DNA from: Sphingobacterium olei
GTDB taxonomy: Bacteria; Bacteroidota; Bacteroidia; Sphingobacteriales; Sphingobacteriaceae
Direction of reading: 5' to 3'
Assembly (NCBI RefSeq): GCF_005048855.1
Contig: NZ_SUME01000009.1
Span: 1 to 64,000 of the forward strand
Length of the DNA: 64,000 bases
Shown here: positions 35,622 to 45,565 of the stretch, one piece after another
Layout: each line of letters starts with the position of its first letter
Position numbering within the stretch: position 1 is the stretch's first letter
Position numbers and translations under genes: made by a program
The notes under the pieces: model-generated
What the model was told of the DNA's origin: nothing
Database searches by the model: none
The model's input: the letters and a program-made list of their open reading frames with translations, nothing else

Positions 35622-38360
35622 ATGGATAAATTGACATATTTGAGTAACGCTGATTCAAGTTATATTGACGGGTTATATCAAACGTACAAAGCTGATCCAA
35701 ATTCGGTAGACTTTGGTTGGCAAAAGTTCTTTGAAGGTTTTGATTTTGGTCAAAAAGCTGAGGGCGGTTCCGTGGATCTAGAAAATGTTCCGGAACATGC
35801 TTTAAAAGAAATCGATGTATTAAATATGATTCACGGATACAGAGATCGTGGTCATTTATTCACGGACACTAATCCCGTGCGCGAGCGTCGCAAATACTAC
35901 CCCGGAAAGGAATTGGAAACCTTTGGCCTTTCTGAAGCGGATATGGATACCGTTTTTCATGCGGGAGTTGAAGTAGGTTTGGGTCCAGCAAAACTACGTG
36001 ACATTCGTCAATTAATCGAAGATACCTATTGCCGCTCGATCGGCGCTGAATTTAAATACATCCGTAACCCCGAAAAAATCAAATGGTTACAGGATAGAAT
36101 GGAAGCCGACCGCAATCAACCCAATTATACCAAAGAGCAGAAAAGCAGAATCTTACAAAAAATAAATAGAGCAGTTGTATTTGAAAGTTTTCTAGGTACT
36201 AAATTTTTAGGTCAGAAAAGATTCTCTTTAGAAGGAGCAGAAAGCTTGATCGCAGCCCTTGATTCTGTTATCGAACAAGGAGCAAATCTTGGAATTCAAG
36301 AGTTCATGATCGGTATGGCGCATCGTGGCCGTCTGAACGTATTGGCCAATATTATGGGCAAACCTTATAAGACGATCTTTTCCGAATTTGAAGGTAAAAT
36401 GTACGCAGAAGAAGATCCTGAATTACAATTTGGCGGTGATGTTAAGTATCATCTAGGATATTCTTCAGATATCAAAACAGATTCGGGCAAAACAATTCAC
36501 TTAAGTCTTGCTCCAAATCCATCCCATTTAGAAACTGTAGACCCTATCGTAGAAGGTATGGTTCGTTCCAAAATCGACATGAAATATGACGGAGATTCTT
36601 CAAAGATCGCTCCGATCCTAATTCATGGTGATGCCGCTATCGCTGGTCAAGGCGTGGTATACGAAGTGACGCAAATGTCTAAATTGGAAGGCTACCGTGC
36701 AGGCGGTACTATTCATATTGTCATCAACAACCAAGTTGGTTTCACGACCAACTATAAAGATGCTCGTTCAGGCACTTATTGTACCGATGTCGCAAAAATC
36801 ACTTCTTCCCCTGTGTTCCACGTGAACGGTGATGATGCAGAAGCTGTTGTGTATGCGATTAATCTCGCAGTAGGGTATCGTCAAAAATACAAAACCGATG
36901 TTTTCATCGATTTACTGTGTTACCGTCGCTACGGTCATAATGAAGCGGATGAGCCGAAGTTTACGCAGCCACTGTTGTACAAAGCCATCGAGAAGCATGC
37001 GAACCCGAAGGAAGTATATGCTAAAAAATTAGTCGATGAAGGCACGATTGAGGCTGCTTATGCAAAAGAAGTAGAAAAAGAATTCAAAGACTATCTTCAA
37101 ACACAACTGGATGCGGCTAAGAAAGTCATTAATCTTGAAGAAGAAGTTCCAATGTTTGGAGGCGCCTGGAAAGGACTCTATCCTGCTAAGAAAGCTGACA
37201 TTTGGAAAACTACCGATACCGCAGTTTCACCTGAAACGTTCTTGGATTTAGCAAGACAAATCACAGCTCTTCCTAAAGACAAAAAGTTCTTCCGTAAGAT
37301 CTCCAAATTGTTTGAAGATCGTGCTGCTATGGTCGAAAAAGACTCATATGACTGGGCAATGGGAGAATTGATGGCTTATGCAACGTTATTGAATGAAGGT
37401 AAACGTGTGCGTATCTCCGGGCAGGATGTACAAAGGGGGACATTTTCACATCGTCATGCCGTATTGACGCTTGAAGATTCGGAAGAGAAATATATACCAT
37501 TGGCTCAAGTCAACGGCGGAGACAAATTCAACATTTACAACTCTTTACTATCAGAATACGCTGTACTTGGATTTGAATATGGATATGCATCGGCTAATCC
37601 GCAATCTTTAACCATCTGGGAAGCGCAGTTTGGAGATTTTTATAATGGTGCTCAGATCATTGTCGATCAGTACTTAAGTAGTGCGGAGACGAAATGGAAA
37701 CGTTCTAACGGTTTGGTAATGATGCTTCCCCACGGTATGGAAGGGCAAGGACCGGAACACTCCTCAGCACGCATTGAGCGTTTCTTAGAGTTATGTGCGA
37801 ATGACAACATGATATTGGCCAATTGTACAACCCCGGCTAACTATTTTCATTTATTACGACGTCAGTTGGTACGTGATTTTCGTAAACCATTGATTGTTTT
37901 TACACCAAAAAGCTTACTACGCCATCCGAAAGTTGTTTCGTCTATTACTGATTTTACAAAAACGACGTTCCAGGAAGTAATTGATGACAGCAATGTAAAA
38001 GCAGCTTCGGTAAAACGCGTATTATTCTGTTCTGGAAAAATCTATTACGATTTGCTTGAAAAACAACAGAATGAAAAACGTACTGATGTAGCTATTATTC
38101 GTATTGAACAATTATTCCCGACACCTGTTAAAGAATTGGAAGCTATTCGCAAAAAATATAGCAAGGCAAAAGAATTTATCTGGGTACAGGAAGAAAATGA
38201 GAATATGGGTGCTTGGCCTTACTACTGCCGAAAATTACGAAAAACAAACATCGAGTTTACAGATGTCATTGCGCGCACCGAAAGCGGTAGCACAGCAACA
38301 GGATATATGAAAAAACACGTGATACAACAAGAAGCGATAATTAATAAATCATTCGAATAA
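35622..38360 (+). CDS. sucA: 2-oxoglutarate dehydrogenase E1 component
   Basis: 912 residues. N-terminal SucA-type segment (SSYIDGLYQTYKADPNSVDFGW), ThDP domain with GMAHRGRLNVL and GDAAIAGQGVVYEV, the ThDP motif ending in NNQVGFTTN, and transketolase-like C-terminal domains with MLPHGMEGQGPEHSSARIERFL. Decarboxylates 2-oxoglutarate and succinylates lipoyl-SucB in the TCA cycle. sucB follows after 198 bp with its own promoter, so the two may be expressed separately as well as together. Confidence 0.96.
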   Translation: MDKLTYLSNADSSYIDGLYQTYKADPNSVDFGWQKFFEGFDFGQKAEGGSVDLENVPEHALKEIDVLNMIHGYRDRGHLFTDTNPVRERRKYYPGKELETFGLSEADMDTVFHAGVEVGLGPAKLRDIRQLIEDTYCRSIGAEFKYIRNPEKIKWLQDRMEADRNQPNYTKEQKSRILQKINRAVVFESFLGTKFLGQKRFSLEGAESLIAALDSVIEQGANLGIQEFMIGMAHRGRLNVLANIMGKPYKTIFSEFEGKMYAEEDPELQFGGDVKYHLGYSSDIKTDSGKTIHLSLAPNPSHLETVDPIVEGMVRSKIDMKYDGDSSKIAPILIHGDAAIAGQGVVYEVTQMSKLEGYRAGGTIHIVINNQVGFTTNYKDARSGTYCTDVAKITSSPVFHVNGDDAEAVVYAINLAVGYRQKYKTDVFIDLLCYRRYGHNEADEPKFTQPLLYKAIEKHANPKEVYAKKLVDEGTIEAAYAKEVEKEFKDYLQTQLDAAKKVINLEEEVPMFGGAWKGLYPAKKADIWKTTDTAVSPETFLDLARQITALPKDKKFFRKISKLFEDRAAMVEKDSYDWAMGELMAYATLLNEGKRVRISGQDVQRGTFSHRHAVLTLEDSEEKYIPLAQVNGGDKFNIYNSLLSEYAVLGFEYGYASANPQSLTIWEAQFGDFYNGAQIIVDQYLSSAETKWKRSNGLVMMLPHGMEGQGPEHSSARIERFLELCANDNMILANCTTPANYFHLLRRQLVRDFRKPLIVFTPKSLLRHPKVVSSITDFTKTTFQEVIDDSNVKAASVKRVLFCSGKIYYDLLEKQQNEKRTDVAIIRIEQLFPTPVKELEAIRKKYSKAKEFIWVQEENENMGAWPYYCRKLRKTNIEFTDVIARTESGSTATGYMKKHVIQQEAIINKSFE

Positions 38361-38487
38361 ACAATATAAATAAACCCTAACATCATATATTTCTTAGGTA
38401 AATAAGTTTCCAAAAACAAGGGAGATCCGCGCTAACAAGCTCACCGAAGATAAACCGATAAATTTGTATTTATATTCAAGACAATTA

Positions 38488-38521
38488 TAATTGCATATAA
38501 AAGCAAATTTATCTAAGTTTA
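38488..38521 (+). promoter_or_regulatory. sucB promoter, nearly identical to the valS promoter
   Basis: TTG (38491-38493), 20 nt, then TAAGTTTA (38514-38521), close to the Bacteroidota -33/-7 pattern. Positions 38488-38520 match 46392-46424 before valS at 31 of 33 bases, including GCAAATTTATCTAAGTTT. Confidence 0.65.
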
Positions 38522-38558
38522 AAACATATATAGAAGTTGGTTTTACAGAAATAGATAT

Positions 38559-39794
38559 ATGAGCTTAGAAATCAAAGTACCTACGGTTGGTGAATCGATC
38601 ACCGAAGTGACATTAGCACAATGGCTAAAGCAAGATGGCGATTACGTCGAGATGGATGAAAATATTGCCGAATTGGAATCAGACAAAGCTACATTTGAAT
38701 TGCCTGCTGAAAAAGCAGGTATCTTAAAAATCATTGCTCAAGAAGGCGACACTTTAGAAATCGGTGCAGTGGTATGTACGATTGAGGATGGTGATGCTCC
38801 AGCTGCCGGTGGTGAAAAGCCTGCTACCGAAACTCCAGCAAAACAGGAATCAAGTACTCCAACACAGGAAGCTTCTGAAAATCCAGACTCCTATGCAGCC
38901 GGAACAGCTTCTCCTGCAGCTGCTAAAATCTTAAGGGAAAAAGGAATAGATGCATCTACCATCAAGGGAACAGGCAAAGATGGTCGTATTACAAAAGAAG
39001 ATGCTGAGAAAGCACAATCAGCTCCCGCAGCTCCAAAAACAGCATCTAAACCTGCAGAAACTACGGCAATAGCAGCTCCTGCCGTAGTTGGTGCACGTAA
39101 CGAACGTCGTGAGAAAATGACCTCATTACGTAAAACCATCGCAAAACGTTTGGTATCGGTAAAAAACGAAACGGCTATGTTAACGACCTTTAACGAGGTT
39201 AATATGCAGCCGATCATGGATCTAAGATCGAAGTATAAAGATATTTTCAAAGAAAAACATGGCGTAGGTCTTGGTTTTATGTCATTCTTTACAAAAGCGG
39301 TGACTACGGCCCTAAAAGAATGGCCGGCAGTAAATGCGCGTATCGAAGAAAACGAATTGGTATATTCTGATTTTGCAGATATTTCAATTGCAGTTTCAGC
39401 TCCTAAAGGATTAGTCGTTCCGGTAATCCGTAATGCCGATTCGTTGTCACTGTATGGTATAGAAAAAGAAATCATCAATTTGGCGACCAAAGCTCGTGAT
39501 AACAAGTTAACCATCGAAGAAATGACAGGCGGAACGTTTACCATCACAAATGGCGGTGTATTTGGATCGATGATGTCCACTCCTATTATCAACGCACCAC
39601 AATCGGCAATCTTGGGTATGCATAATATTATCCAACGCCCTGTTGCTGAAAATGGTCAGGTAGTGATTCGTCCGATGATGTACATTGCGTTGTCTTACGA
39701 CCATCGCATCATTGATGGCCGCGAGTCAGTAAGCTTCTTAGTACGTCTGAAACAGCTATTAGAAGATCCTGCAAGATTATTATTGGAAGTATAA
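38559..39794 (+). CDS. sucB: dihydrolipoyllysine-residue succinyltransferase, 2-oxoglutarate dehydrogenase E2
   Basis: 411 residues. One lipoyl domain (1-75) with target K43 in ESDKATFEL, an Ala/Pro-rich linker, an E3-binding domain (about 110-150, TASPAAAKILREKGID), another flexible linker and the catalytic domain (about 180-411) with the active-site SYDHRIIDG. Single lipoyl domain and the SucB-type N-terminus MSLEIKVPTVGESITEV fit OdhB rather than AceF. Ends 21 bp before an intrinsic terminator. Confidence 0.95.
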   Translation: MSLEIKVPTVGESITEVTLAQWLKQDGDYVEMDENIAELESDKATFELPAEKAGILKIIAQEGDTLEIGAVVCTIEDGDAPAAGGEKPATETPAKQESSTPTQEASENPDSYAAGTASPAAAKILREKGIDASTIKGTGKDGRITKEDAEKAQSAPAAPKTASKPAETTAIAAPAVVGARNERREKMTSLRKTIAKRLVSVKNETAMLTTFNEVNMQPIMDLRSKYKDIFKEKHGVGLGFMSFFTKAVTTALKEWPAVNARIEENELVYSDFADISIAVSAPKGLVVPVIRNADSLSLYGIEKEIINLATKARDNKLTIEEMTGGTFTITNGGVFGSMMSTPIINAPQSAILGMHNIIQRPVAENGQVVIRPMMYIALSYDHRIIDGRESVSFLVRLKQLLEDPARLLLEV

Positions 39795-39815
39795 TTAAGA
39801 TTTTACATATCTTTG

Positions 39816-39844
39816 AGGCTACCTACAACTAGGTAGCCTTTTTT
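39816..39844 (+). terminator. sucB intrinsic terminator
   Basis: 9-bp stem AGGCTACCT (39816-39824) with AGGTAGCCT (39831-39839), 6-nt loop, then T-run. It lies only 6 bp before the next ATG, so gtrA must be read either through it or from a leaderless start. Confidence 0.85.
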
Positions 39845-39850
39845 ATCTTT

Positions 39851-40252
39851 ATGCAAATAGATCAACAGCTCATCATCAAATTTCTGATGTTCTCCATAGT
39901 CGGAGCATCGGGTGTAATTGTTGATTTCTCTATTACATGGCTATGCAAGGAGAAGGCAAAGATCCATAAGTATGTAGCGAATTCCCTTGGTTTTATTACC
40001 GCTACCGTCAGCAACTACCTGTTAAATAGATATTGGACCTTCTATACAGAAAATGCACAGGCGAAATTTGTAGAATTTTCTAAATTCTTCTTCATTGCCT
40101 TAGTCGGACTAGCGATCAATAATGCGATATTATACTTCTTTCATGAAAAATTGAAATGGAATTTCTATGTGTCCAAGTTGGTTGCTATTGGTATCGTATC
40201 CATTTGGAACTTTTCTTTTAATTATCTTTATACTTTTACGACAGTATCGTAA
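39851..40252 (+). CDS. GtrA family membrane protein
   Basis: 133 residues with four predicted helices (about 9-30, 40-57, 78-97, 106-126). Characteristic pieces are FSIVGASGVIVDFSITW and NSLGFITATVSNYLLNRYWTF, including the NYxxNRxWTF signature. GtrA proteins are implicated in moving polyprenyl-linked glucose across the membrane. The stop overlaps the next ATG by one base (TAATG), coupling it to a GT39 enzyme that would use a polyprenyl-linked sugar. Confidence 0.88.
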   Translation: MQIDQQLIIKFLMFSIVGASGVIVDFSITWLCKEKAKIHKYVANSLGFITATVSNYLLNRYWTFYTENAQAKFVEFSKFFFIALVGLAINNAILYFFHEKLKWNFYVSKLVAIGIVSIWNFSFNYLYTFTTVS

Positions 40253-41967
40253 TGGCATCACTCATCAAGAATTTCAAAATCCAATATTTTCTACTGTTTT
40301 GGGGTTGCATAAACTTGATTCAGGGCACATTTATGGAGCTCCATGTAGATGAAGCATACTATTGGATATATAATAAGTTTCTAGATTGGGGGTATTATGA
40401 TCATCCTCCTATGGTAGCCATTTTTATAAAGGTCGGAACATTTTTCACGCAGTCACCGCTGGGGGTACGAATCATCAGCATCTTTAGCAATATATGCGCT
40501 ATTTATTTTCTCTGGCAAACTGTAAAGCCCTATGCCAACAATGTTTGGCTTTTCACCTGCCTCTATTGCAGCTTTGTTATATTCCATGTATATGGTTTTA
40601 TTAATTCCCCAGACAGTCCGCTTCTCTTCTTCGCCGTTCTCTATTTCTATTTTTTAAAGGAATATCTCAACGAACAACGATTCAACATCAAGACTGTCCT
40701 CTGCCTCTCACTAGTCATTACGGGTATGCTGTACAGCAAATATCACGGAATTCTACTTTTGTTCTTCACAATTCTTGCAGATTGGAAACTACTAAAAAGA
40801 TCTTCCTTGTGGTGTATTGTACTATTATCATTGACGCTATATCTGCCACATATATTATGGCAAATAAAGAATGATTACCCATCTATCCAATTTCACGTAT
40901 TTGAAAGAAACGCCCGGGAATATAAGATATCATTCACATTGGACTATCTACTGAGCCTTATTCTTGTGGTGGGGCCATTATCCGGTTGGTATTTGTATTA
41001 TCGGTTTTTTAGCTTAAAAAATGAAGACACCTTTTTGCGTATCTTAAAATTTGTTTTTTGGGGATTTTTAGTTTTCTTTTTCCTTTCGTCATTCAAAAGT
41101 CGCGTACAGGCACAATGGGTTTTATTGGCCTATATCCCTTTATTTATAGTAGGTTATATTGCTCTAGCAAGATACCAGATCCCCAAATGGTTTTATACAT
41201 TAATATATATCACCGTTGCACTGATTATGGTTATTCGATTAGCCCTTGTCGTTCCTATTCCAGCCCTACAAAAGATAAAGGCCGTCAATGTCTATTGGGG
41301 ACATGCTGATCTTTCAAGCCAAATAAAAGAAAAAGCCAAAGGCAGATACCTTATTTTTGACAATGGGTTTCAGGATGCCTCATCCTATAATTTTTATACA
41401 AATACCTTAACGGCCTTGTCCTATAATCCACGTACTTATCGTAAAACCCAGTACGATTATTGGCCAATAGAAGACAGTCTGCGCAACAAAAACATCTATT
41501 TCGTTCGTCCTTATTCGTTTGAAACACTAGAACAAGATACTATAGAATCCAAGCTACGTGGCACTTGGTATGGCATCAACATAGATACGGTTCGTTTATA
41601 TCAAAAGGTAGAAATTTCATGCGATAATCTTCCTGACACCATACAACAGGGCAAGAAATATCACATCAGGCTTTCCATCACTAACCCGTACGAAGAGGAA
41701 ATCACTTTCGAGAATACGGGACGTAAATGGTCTCTATTTTTCGAATATGGATACACGAAGTATCTCTATGAATCTGGAGAATTTTTCGAGTTTGATGAAG
41801 GTTATCATGTTTTAAAAATTGCACCGAAGCAAACAAAACATATTCAGGTAACCATCACTGCCCCTTCTGAATTGGGCAGAAGATTAATTATGTTTTCCCT
41901 GCGAACCAACCCTTTTATCGGTCCGCGCAACAGTAAAAAATATCCAATATATGTTACTGAAAATTAA
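40252..41967 (+). CDS. GT39/ArnT-like polyprenyl-phosphate sugar transferase
   Basis: 571 residues. The first periplasmic loop has HVDEAYYWIYNKFLDWGYYDHPPM, matching the DEAYY...DHPP signature of ArnT/PMT-type GT-C enzymes; about 10-12 membrane helices follow to about residue 355, then a soluble C-terminal domain (about 360-571). Would transfer a sugar from a polyprenyl-phosphate donor to a periplasmic acceptor, with GtrA as partner. Overlaps the next gene by 17 bp. Confidence 0.86.
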   Translation: MASLIKNFKIQYFLLFWGCINLIQGTFMELHVDEAYYWIYNKFLDWGYYDHPPMVAIFIKVGTFFTQSPLGVRIISIFSNICAIYFLWQTVKPYANNVWLFTCLYCSFVIFHVYGFINSPDSPLLFFAVLYFYFLKEYLNEQRFNIKTVLCLSLVITGMLYSKYHGILLLFFTILADWKLLKRSSLWCIVLLSLTLYLPHILWQIKNDYPSIQFHVFERNAREYKISFTLDYLLSLILVVGPLSGWYLYYRFFSLKNEDTFLRILKFVFWGFLVFFFLSSFKSRVQAQWVLLAYIPLFIVGYIALARYQIPKWFYTLIYITVALIMVIRLALVVPIPALQKIKAVNVYWGHADLSSQIKEKAKGRYLIFDNGFQDASSYNFYTNTLTALSYNPRTYRKTQYDYWPIEDSLRNKNIYFVRPYSFETLEQDTIESKLRGTWYGINIDTVRLYQKVEISCDNLPDTIQQGKKYHIRLSITNPYEEEITFENTGRKWSLFFEYGYTKYLYESGEFFEFDEGYHVLKIAPKQTKHIQVTITAPSELGRRLIMFSLRTNPFIGPRNSKKYPIYVTEN

Positions 41968-42961
41968 AATTTTAGCTTTAGCAATATGTTTGTGTGCCTA
42001 TGAGCTTGTCCATGCGCAGCAAATAGAAGGACAAGTTGATTTTCATGGTTTTGCGGACAATCGCGAATATTCAAACTCAGATCGATATCCTCAAACTATT
42101 TTTGGAACCAGAGTCACACCAGAGCTAGGTCTGCTGGTAGACAGCATCCACCGTATTCGAATAGGAGTTAGTTATTTGCATGAATTTGGAACCAAGAACA
42201 TTACAAGTCCTGTTCGCCCCGTCGCCTATTACAACTACGACAATAATGGATTCGACTTCAAGATCGGGATGTTTCCCCGACATGAATACCTCGACGAATA
42301 TCCCAAAGCTATTTTGAGCGATACTATTGGGTATTATCAACCCAACATTGAAGGTATGCTGCTCAAATATAAAAACGAAAATTTTCATCAACAGATTTGG
42401 ATAGATTGGAATAGTCGTCAAACGAGAACAGATCGCGAACAATTCATGGTTGGTATATCGGGAAATGTTAATTTAAACAAGACATTTTACATCAGAAATT
42501 TTGCTACTTTATGGCACAATGCAGGGCCTATGGTCGATGTGCCAGACCCCAATGATCATATACGGGACAATGGAGCAGCATCGTTACATATCGGAGCCGA
42601 TTTAAGCGAACGAGGGTGGTTAGACTCCATCAACATAAATATTGGAGGGATTATCAACTATGATCGTCTTCGTAATGTGTACGAATGGCAATTTCCGAAA
42701 GGTTTTTTAAGTGAAATTTACTTAGAACACTACAAATTCTTTATTCGGAACACCTTCTATACCGGCGAATCATTGGCTATTCCTTATGGAGATGTCTTCT
42801 ATACATCCAAACAATATGACCGGCTGGATATTGGCTGGATTCCACTTCGGTACAAAAATCTGGAAGGACGATTTATAACAGGGTTTCATTTTTCTGAAGG
42901 CGTAGTGGATAGTCAACAACAGTTTATTTTACGCTATACGATAGGACATCTTTTTAATTGA
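41951..42961 (+). CDS. predicted outer-membrane beta-barrel protein
   Basis: 336 residues. Signal peptide (MLLKIKILALAICLCAYELVHAQ, cleaved near residue 23), then alternating aromatic/charged segments with repeated Gly-aromatic turns (YNYDNNGFDFKIGMF, SLHIGADLSERG) and an aromatic-rich penultimate segment, as in small outer-membrane barrels. No family recognised. Overlaps the GT39 gene, hence cotranscribed; it may be a channel or the glycan's export partner (inference). Confidence 0.6.
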   Translation: MLLKIKILALAICLCAYELVHAQQIEGQVDFHGFADNREYSNSDRYPQTIFGTRVTPELGLLVDSIHRIRIGVSYLHEFGTKNITSPVRPVAYYNYDNNGFDFKIGMFPRHEYLDEYPKAILSDTIGYYQPNIEGMLLKYKNENFHQQIWIDWNSRQTRTDREQFMVGISGNVNLNKTFYIRNFATLWHNAGPMVDVPDPNDHIRDNGAASLHIGADLSERGWLDSININIGGIINYDRLRNVYEWQFPKGFLSEIYLEHYKFFIRNTFYTGESLAIPYGDVFYTSKQYDRLDIGWIPLRYKNLEGRFITGFHFSEGVVDSQQQFILRYTIGHLFN

Positions 42962-42982
42962 AAGAAATAATTACCTTTGTTT

Positions 42983-43657
42983 ATGCAAGCGAAAAAAAAT
43001 CAAATTCTATTCCCTACCATCGTTACTTTGGGAAGTATTTTAATTTCATATTATTACTACTTCAGCGATTTACCGGTATTTTCTCAACTGGTAGAGGAAG
43101 ACGGGGTTTTCGAAAATTTAACTTCTTTATTTCTGTTTTTAACAGCGGTTTTCCTCATTCTTATTTTTGCTAAATTCCAATCGAATCATAAACTGAACTG
43201 GAAAATAGGATTAGCTATTATGATTGTAGGTTTGATCTTTGGAGCGGGTGAAGAGATTTCCTGGGGCCAACGTATTTTTGGTGTTGAGTCTTCCGATTTT
43301 TTCAAACAAAACAATGCACAGGGAGAAACAAATCTCCATAATATGGTTGTAGGCGGAACAAAGATCAATAAAATTATATTTTCTTATGCTTTTTCGGTAA
43401 TCTTTGGTATTTATTTTATCATACTTCCAATACTTTACAGGAGGAGCGATAAAATCAGGAGGCTTGTTAACCAGTTTGGTATTCCTGTAGCCACAAATTT
43501 TCAAAGCATACTCTTTTTAGTTGCTACTGTATTGGTCATGCTTCTTGATCATTCGCGTAAATGGGAACTATGGGAATTTATATTCGCATTTACTATATTC
43601 ACCATTTTTGTTAACCCACTAAATAAAAGAGAAATCCAAGCTGGCGTAAAATCCTAA
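42983..43657 (+). CDS. polytopic membrane protein with GEEISWGQR motif
   Basis: 224 residues from the ATG at 42983. Six hydrophobic helices. Between helices 3 and 4 is the conserved-looking block GAGEEISWGQRIFG followed by NAQGETNLHN; I recall this Glu-Glu/Trp-Gly-Gln-Arg plus ETNLHN pair from uncharacterised bacterial membrane proteins but cannot assign a function. The paired acidic residues near the membrane face hint at an enzyme or metal site (inference). Its stop overlaps the stop of the convergent LTA-synthase-like gene. Confidence 0.65.
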   Translation: MQAKKNQILFPTIVTLGSILISYYYYFSDLPVFSQLVEEDGVFENLTSLFLFLTAVFLILIFAKFQSNHKLNWKIGLAIMIVGLIFGAGEEISWGQRIFGVESSDFFKQNNAQGETNLHNMVVGGTKINKIIFSYAFSVIFGIYFIILPILYRRSDKIRRLVNQFGIPVATNFQSILFLVATVLVMLLDHSRKWELWEFIFAFTIFTIFVNPLNKREIQAGVKS

Positions 43658-45525
43658 TAGTTGAGATATTCAGCATACACATTTTGATTATAAGCCTTCA
43701 CTATATTTAAAAGGCTTTTTTCATCTCCCGAAGACGAGATCACTTGCTGTGACTGGGGGTCAAATACTAATGTACCGTTTTCCGAAATTACCCCAAAGGA
43801 ATGCTTGGTATTAAAAAATGCATAGGATGTAAACTGCGTATCAAAAACATCTCTGCTCCAGCAATACCGATCCGAGGATACATTCAATTGATTCAAGATA
43901 GAAGAAGCCAAATCGACCTGACCCATTATTTTATTTATTTTCTGCCCTCTAAATTCCTCTTTTAATACATCCCCAAAGAAAATTAAAGGAATATGGAAGC
44001 GCTTTGGATCGGTGATTTCACGGTCATATGGCAATCGGTGTCCATGATCTGCAGTAACTATGAAAAGGGTGTTCGTATACCAGCTTTCTTTTTTTGCTTT
44101 TTCTAAAAATTCATTTAAAACCGAATCGGTGTAAAATGCTGTACTCTTAAATCTGTTAGACGTAGTATTGTTACCGAATTTGTAGGTTGTTTTTAGATCA
44201 AAAGGTTCGTGATTTGAAATCGTAAAAACAGTCGAAAAGAACGGTATTTTTTCACGATTTAGATCCGCAAGCATCTTTTCAAGTACATTATGATCATATA
44301 CCCCCCATGATGACTCGTTATATGAGGACGGAAAATCAGCCATATCGACAACACGATTCACCCCATGCGACATCATATAGGACTTGAAATTATAGAATTC
44401 ACTTTGCCCTCCGTAATAAAATGATGTATGATATCCCACACGATGGATTTCCTCTCCTATCCCAGCAAGTTTTTCATGCTTTTTAATGGATTTAATTATG
44501 CTCTCTTTGCCCTGTGCCGGAAAGGCCGAAAAAACGCCAATAATGCCCTTATCTGAACGATCAGCCGCAGCATAGAATTGTGTAAAAGATAGTCCTTGTT
44601 TCGAAATTCGATCTAAATTTGGAGTCACCTCTTTTTCTCCACCCAAGCTTTCGATCAGATCCGCTGTAAAGCTCTCCAATAAAATCAATACGATATTGGG
44701 TCGTTGTGTATTTAAGATGGAAATGGATGAATCTCCCTTTTCTGGAAATACAGGAGCGAGAATACGATCCATATCATGACTATCGTTGAAGTAGTGGTAT
44801 GGGTTGCCTCCGCTAGCGCTGTTTACCACATCATTTATAAAAGACCAATGTGTATTTACAGCCGCATGGTTATAAAACTGATTGGATGAATAATAGGCCA
44901 TACTTTCATTCAATGGGGACGTACCATAGCCACCACGAATACACGTGAATAGAACGATCAACCCAACAAATAAAGCCAGTATATGAAGCGTAAAATGTGT
45001 CTTAAATTTTACAAAGGCACTCCTAAACAACAGATTGAAAACCATACTTCCGCCTATCGCAATGACGACAAAGACGAAAAGAGGAATCCACAAATTAGTA
45101 GATACAGCAGATAAAAAAGCTTCTTGTGGTGTTTCAAAAAATGTCTCGATGGCACGCTGGGAAACCTTATCTGTCCACTCAGTATAAAGATTGACGCTGA
45201 TACACGATAAAAAACCAAGAATAGTCAAGATGGAATAGGTATATATCCGTATACATTTGGTCGAAAAAGACCAGTTTGGAACTATTGACCAAAGGAAATA
45301 ACCGATAAAAGGCAGCGCACAAATATAGGCTGTCATCGATAAATCCAGTTTAAATCCTGCCGAATATATACGCACAATCTCCTGAAAAGTGAATCCTGTA
45401 TTTACCGGAGCAGCAAACAATAAAAACAACAACCTATCTATCCAAGCTATGAAGAGCCAGAAAACGAAATATAGAAGTAAAAAGTATACCGATTTGTATT
45501 GTTGTTTCACGTTGCCTATTATCAA
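43654..45525 (-). CDS. LTA synthase family / phosphoglycerol (or phosphoethanolamine) transferase
   Basis: 623 residues. Five N-terminal helices (to about residue 235), then an alkaline-phosphatase-fold catalytic domain: VLILLESFTAD (metal site plus, further on, the nucleophile region), TPNLDRISKQGLSFTQFYAAADRSDKG where the Ser/Thr nucleophile is expected, and TADHGHRLPYD (metal-binding D/H). Gram-negative relatives decorate membrane glycans or lipids with phosphoglycerol or phosphoethanolamine. Followed in the opposite sense by a PAP2 gene upstream on the same strand, which could recycle a phospholipid by-product (inference). Confidence 0.85.
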   Translation of the reverse strand: MIIGNVKQQYKSVYFLLLYFVFWLFIAWIDRLLFLLFAAPVNTGFTFQEIVRIYSAGFKLDLSMTAYICALPFIGYFLWSIVPNWSFSTKCIRIYTYSILTILGFLSCISVNLYTEWTDKVSQRAIETFFETPQEAFLSAVSTNLWIPLFVFVVIAIGGSMVFNLLFRSAFVKFKTHFTLHILALFVGLIVLFTCIRGGYGTSPLNESMAYYSSNQFYNHAAVNTHWSFINDVVNSASGGNPYHYFNDSHDMDRILAPVFPEKGDSSISILNTQRPNIVLILLESFTADLIESLGGEKEVTPNLDRISKQGLSFTQFYAAADRSDKGIIGVFSAFPAQGKESIIKSIKKHEKLAGIGEEIHRVGYHTSFYYGGQSEFYNFKSYMMSHGVNRVVDMADFPSSYNESSWGVYDHNVLEKMLADLNREKIPFFSTVFTISNHEPFDLKTTYKFGNNTTSNRFKSTAFYTDSVLNEFLEKAKKESWYTNTLFIVTADHGHRLPYDREITDPKRFHIPLIFFGDVLKEEFRGQKINKIMGQVDLASSILNQLNVSSDRYCWSRDVFDTQFTSYAFFNTKHSFGVISENGTLVFDPQSQQVISSSGDEKSLLNIVKAYNQNVYAEYLNY

Positions 45526-45565
45526 AATGTAGGCAAAGGTAATTAACTTAAATTTAATCTAAAAT

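Noticed and set aside
42958..43173. Plus-strand frame overlapping the GEEISWGQR protein
   Set aside because: Different frame of the same DNA; the 42983 frame has the membrane-protein pattern over its full length.
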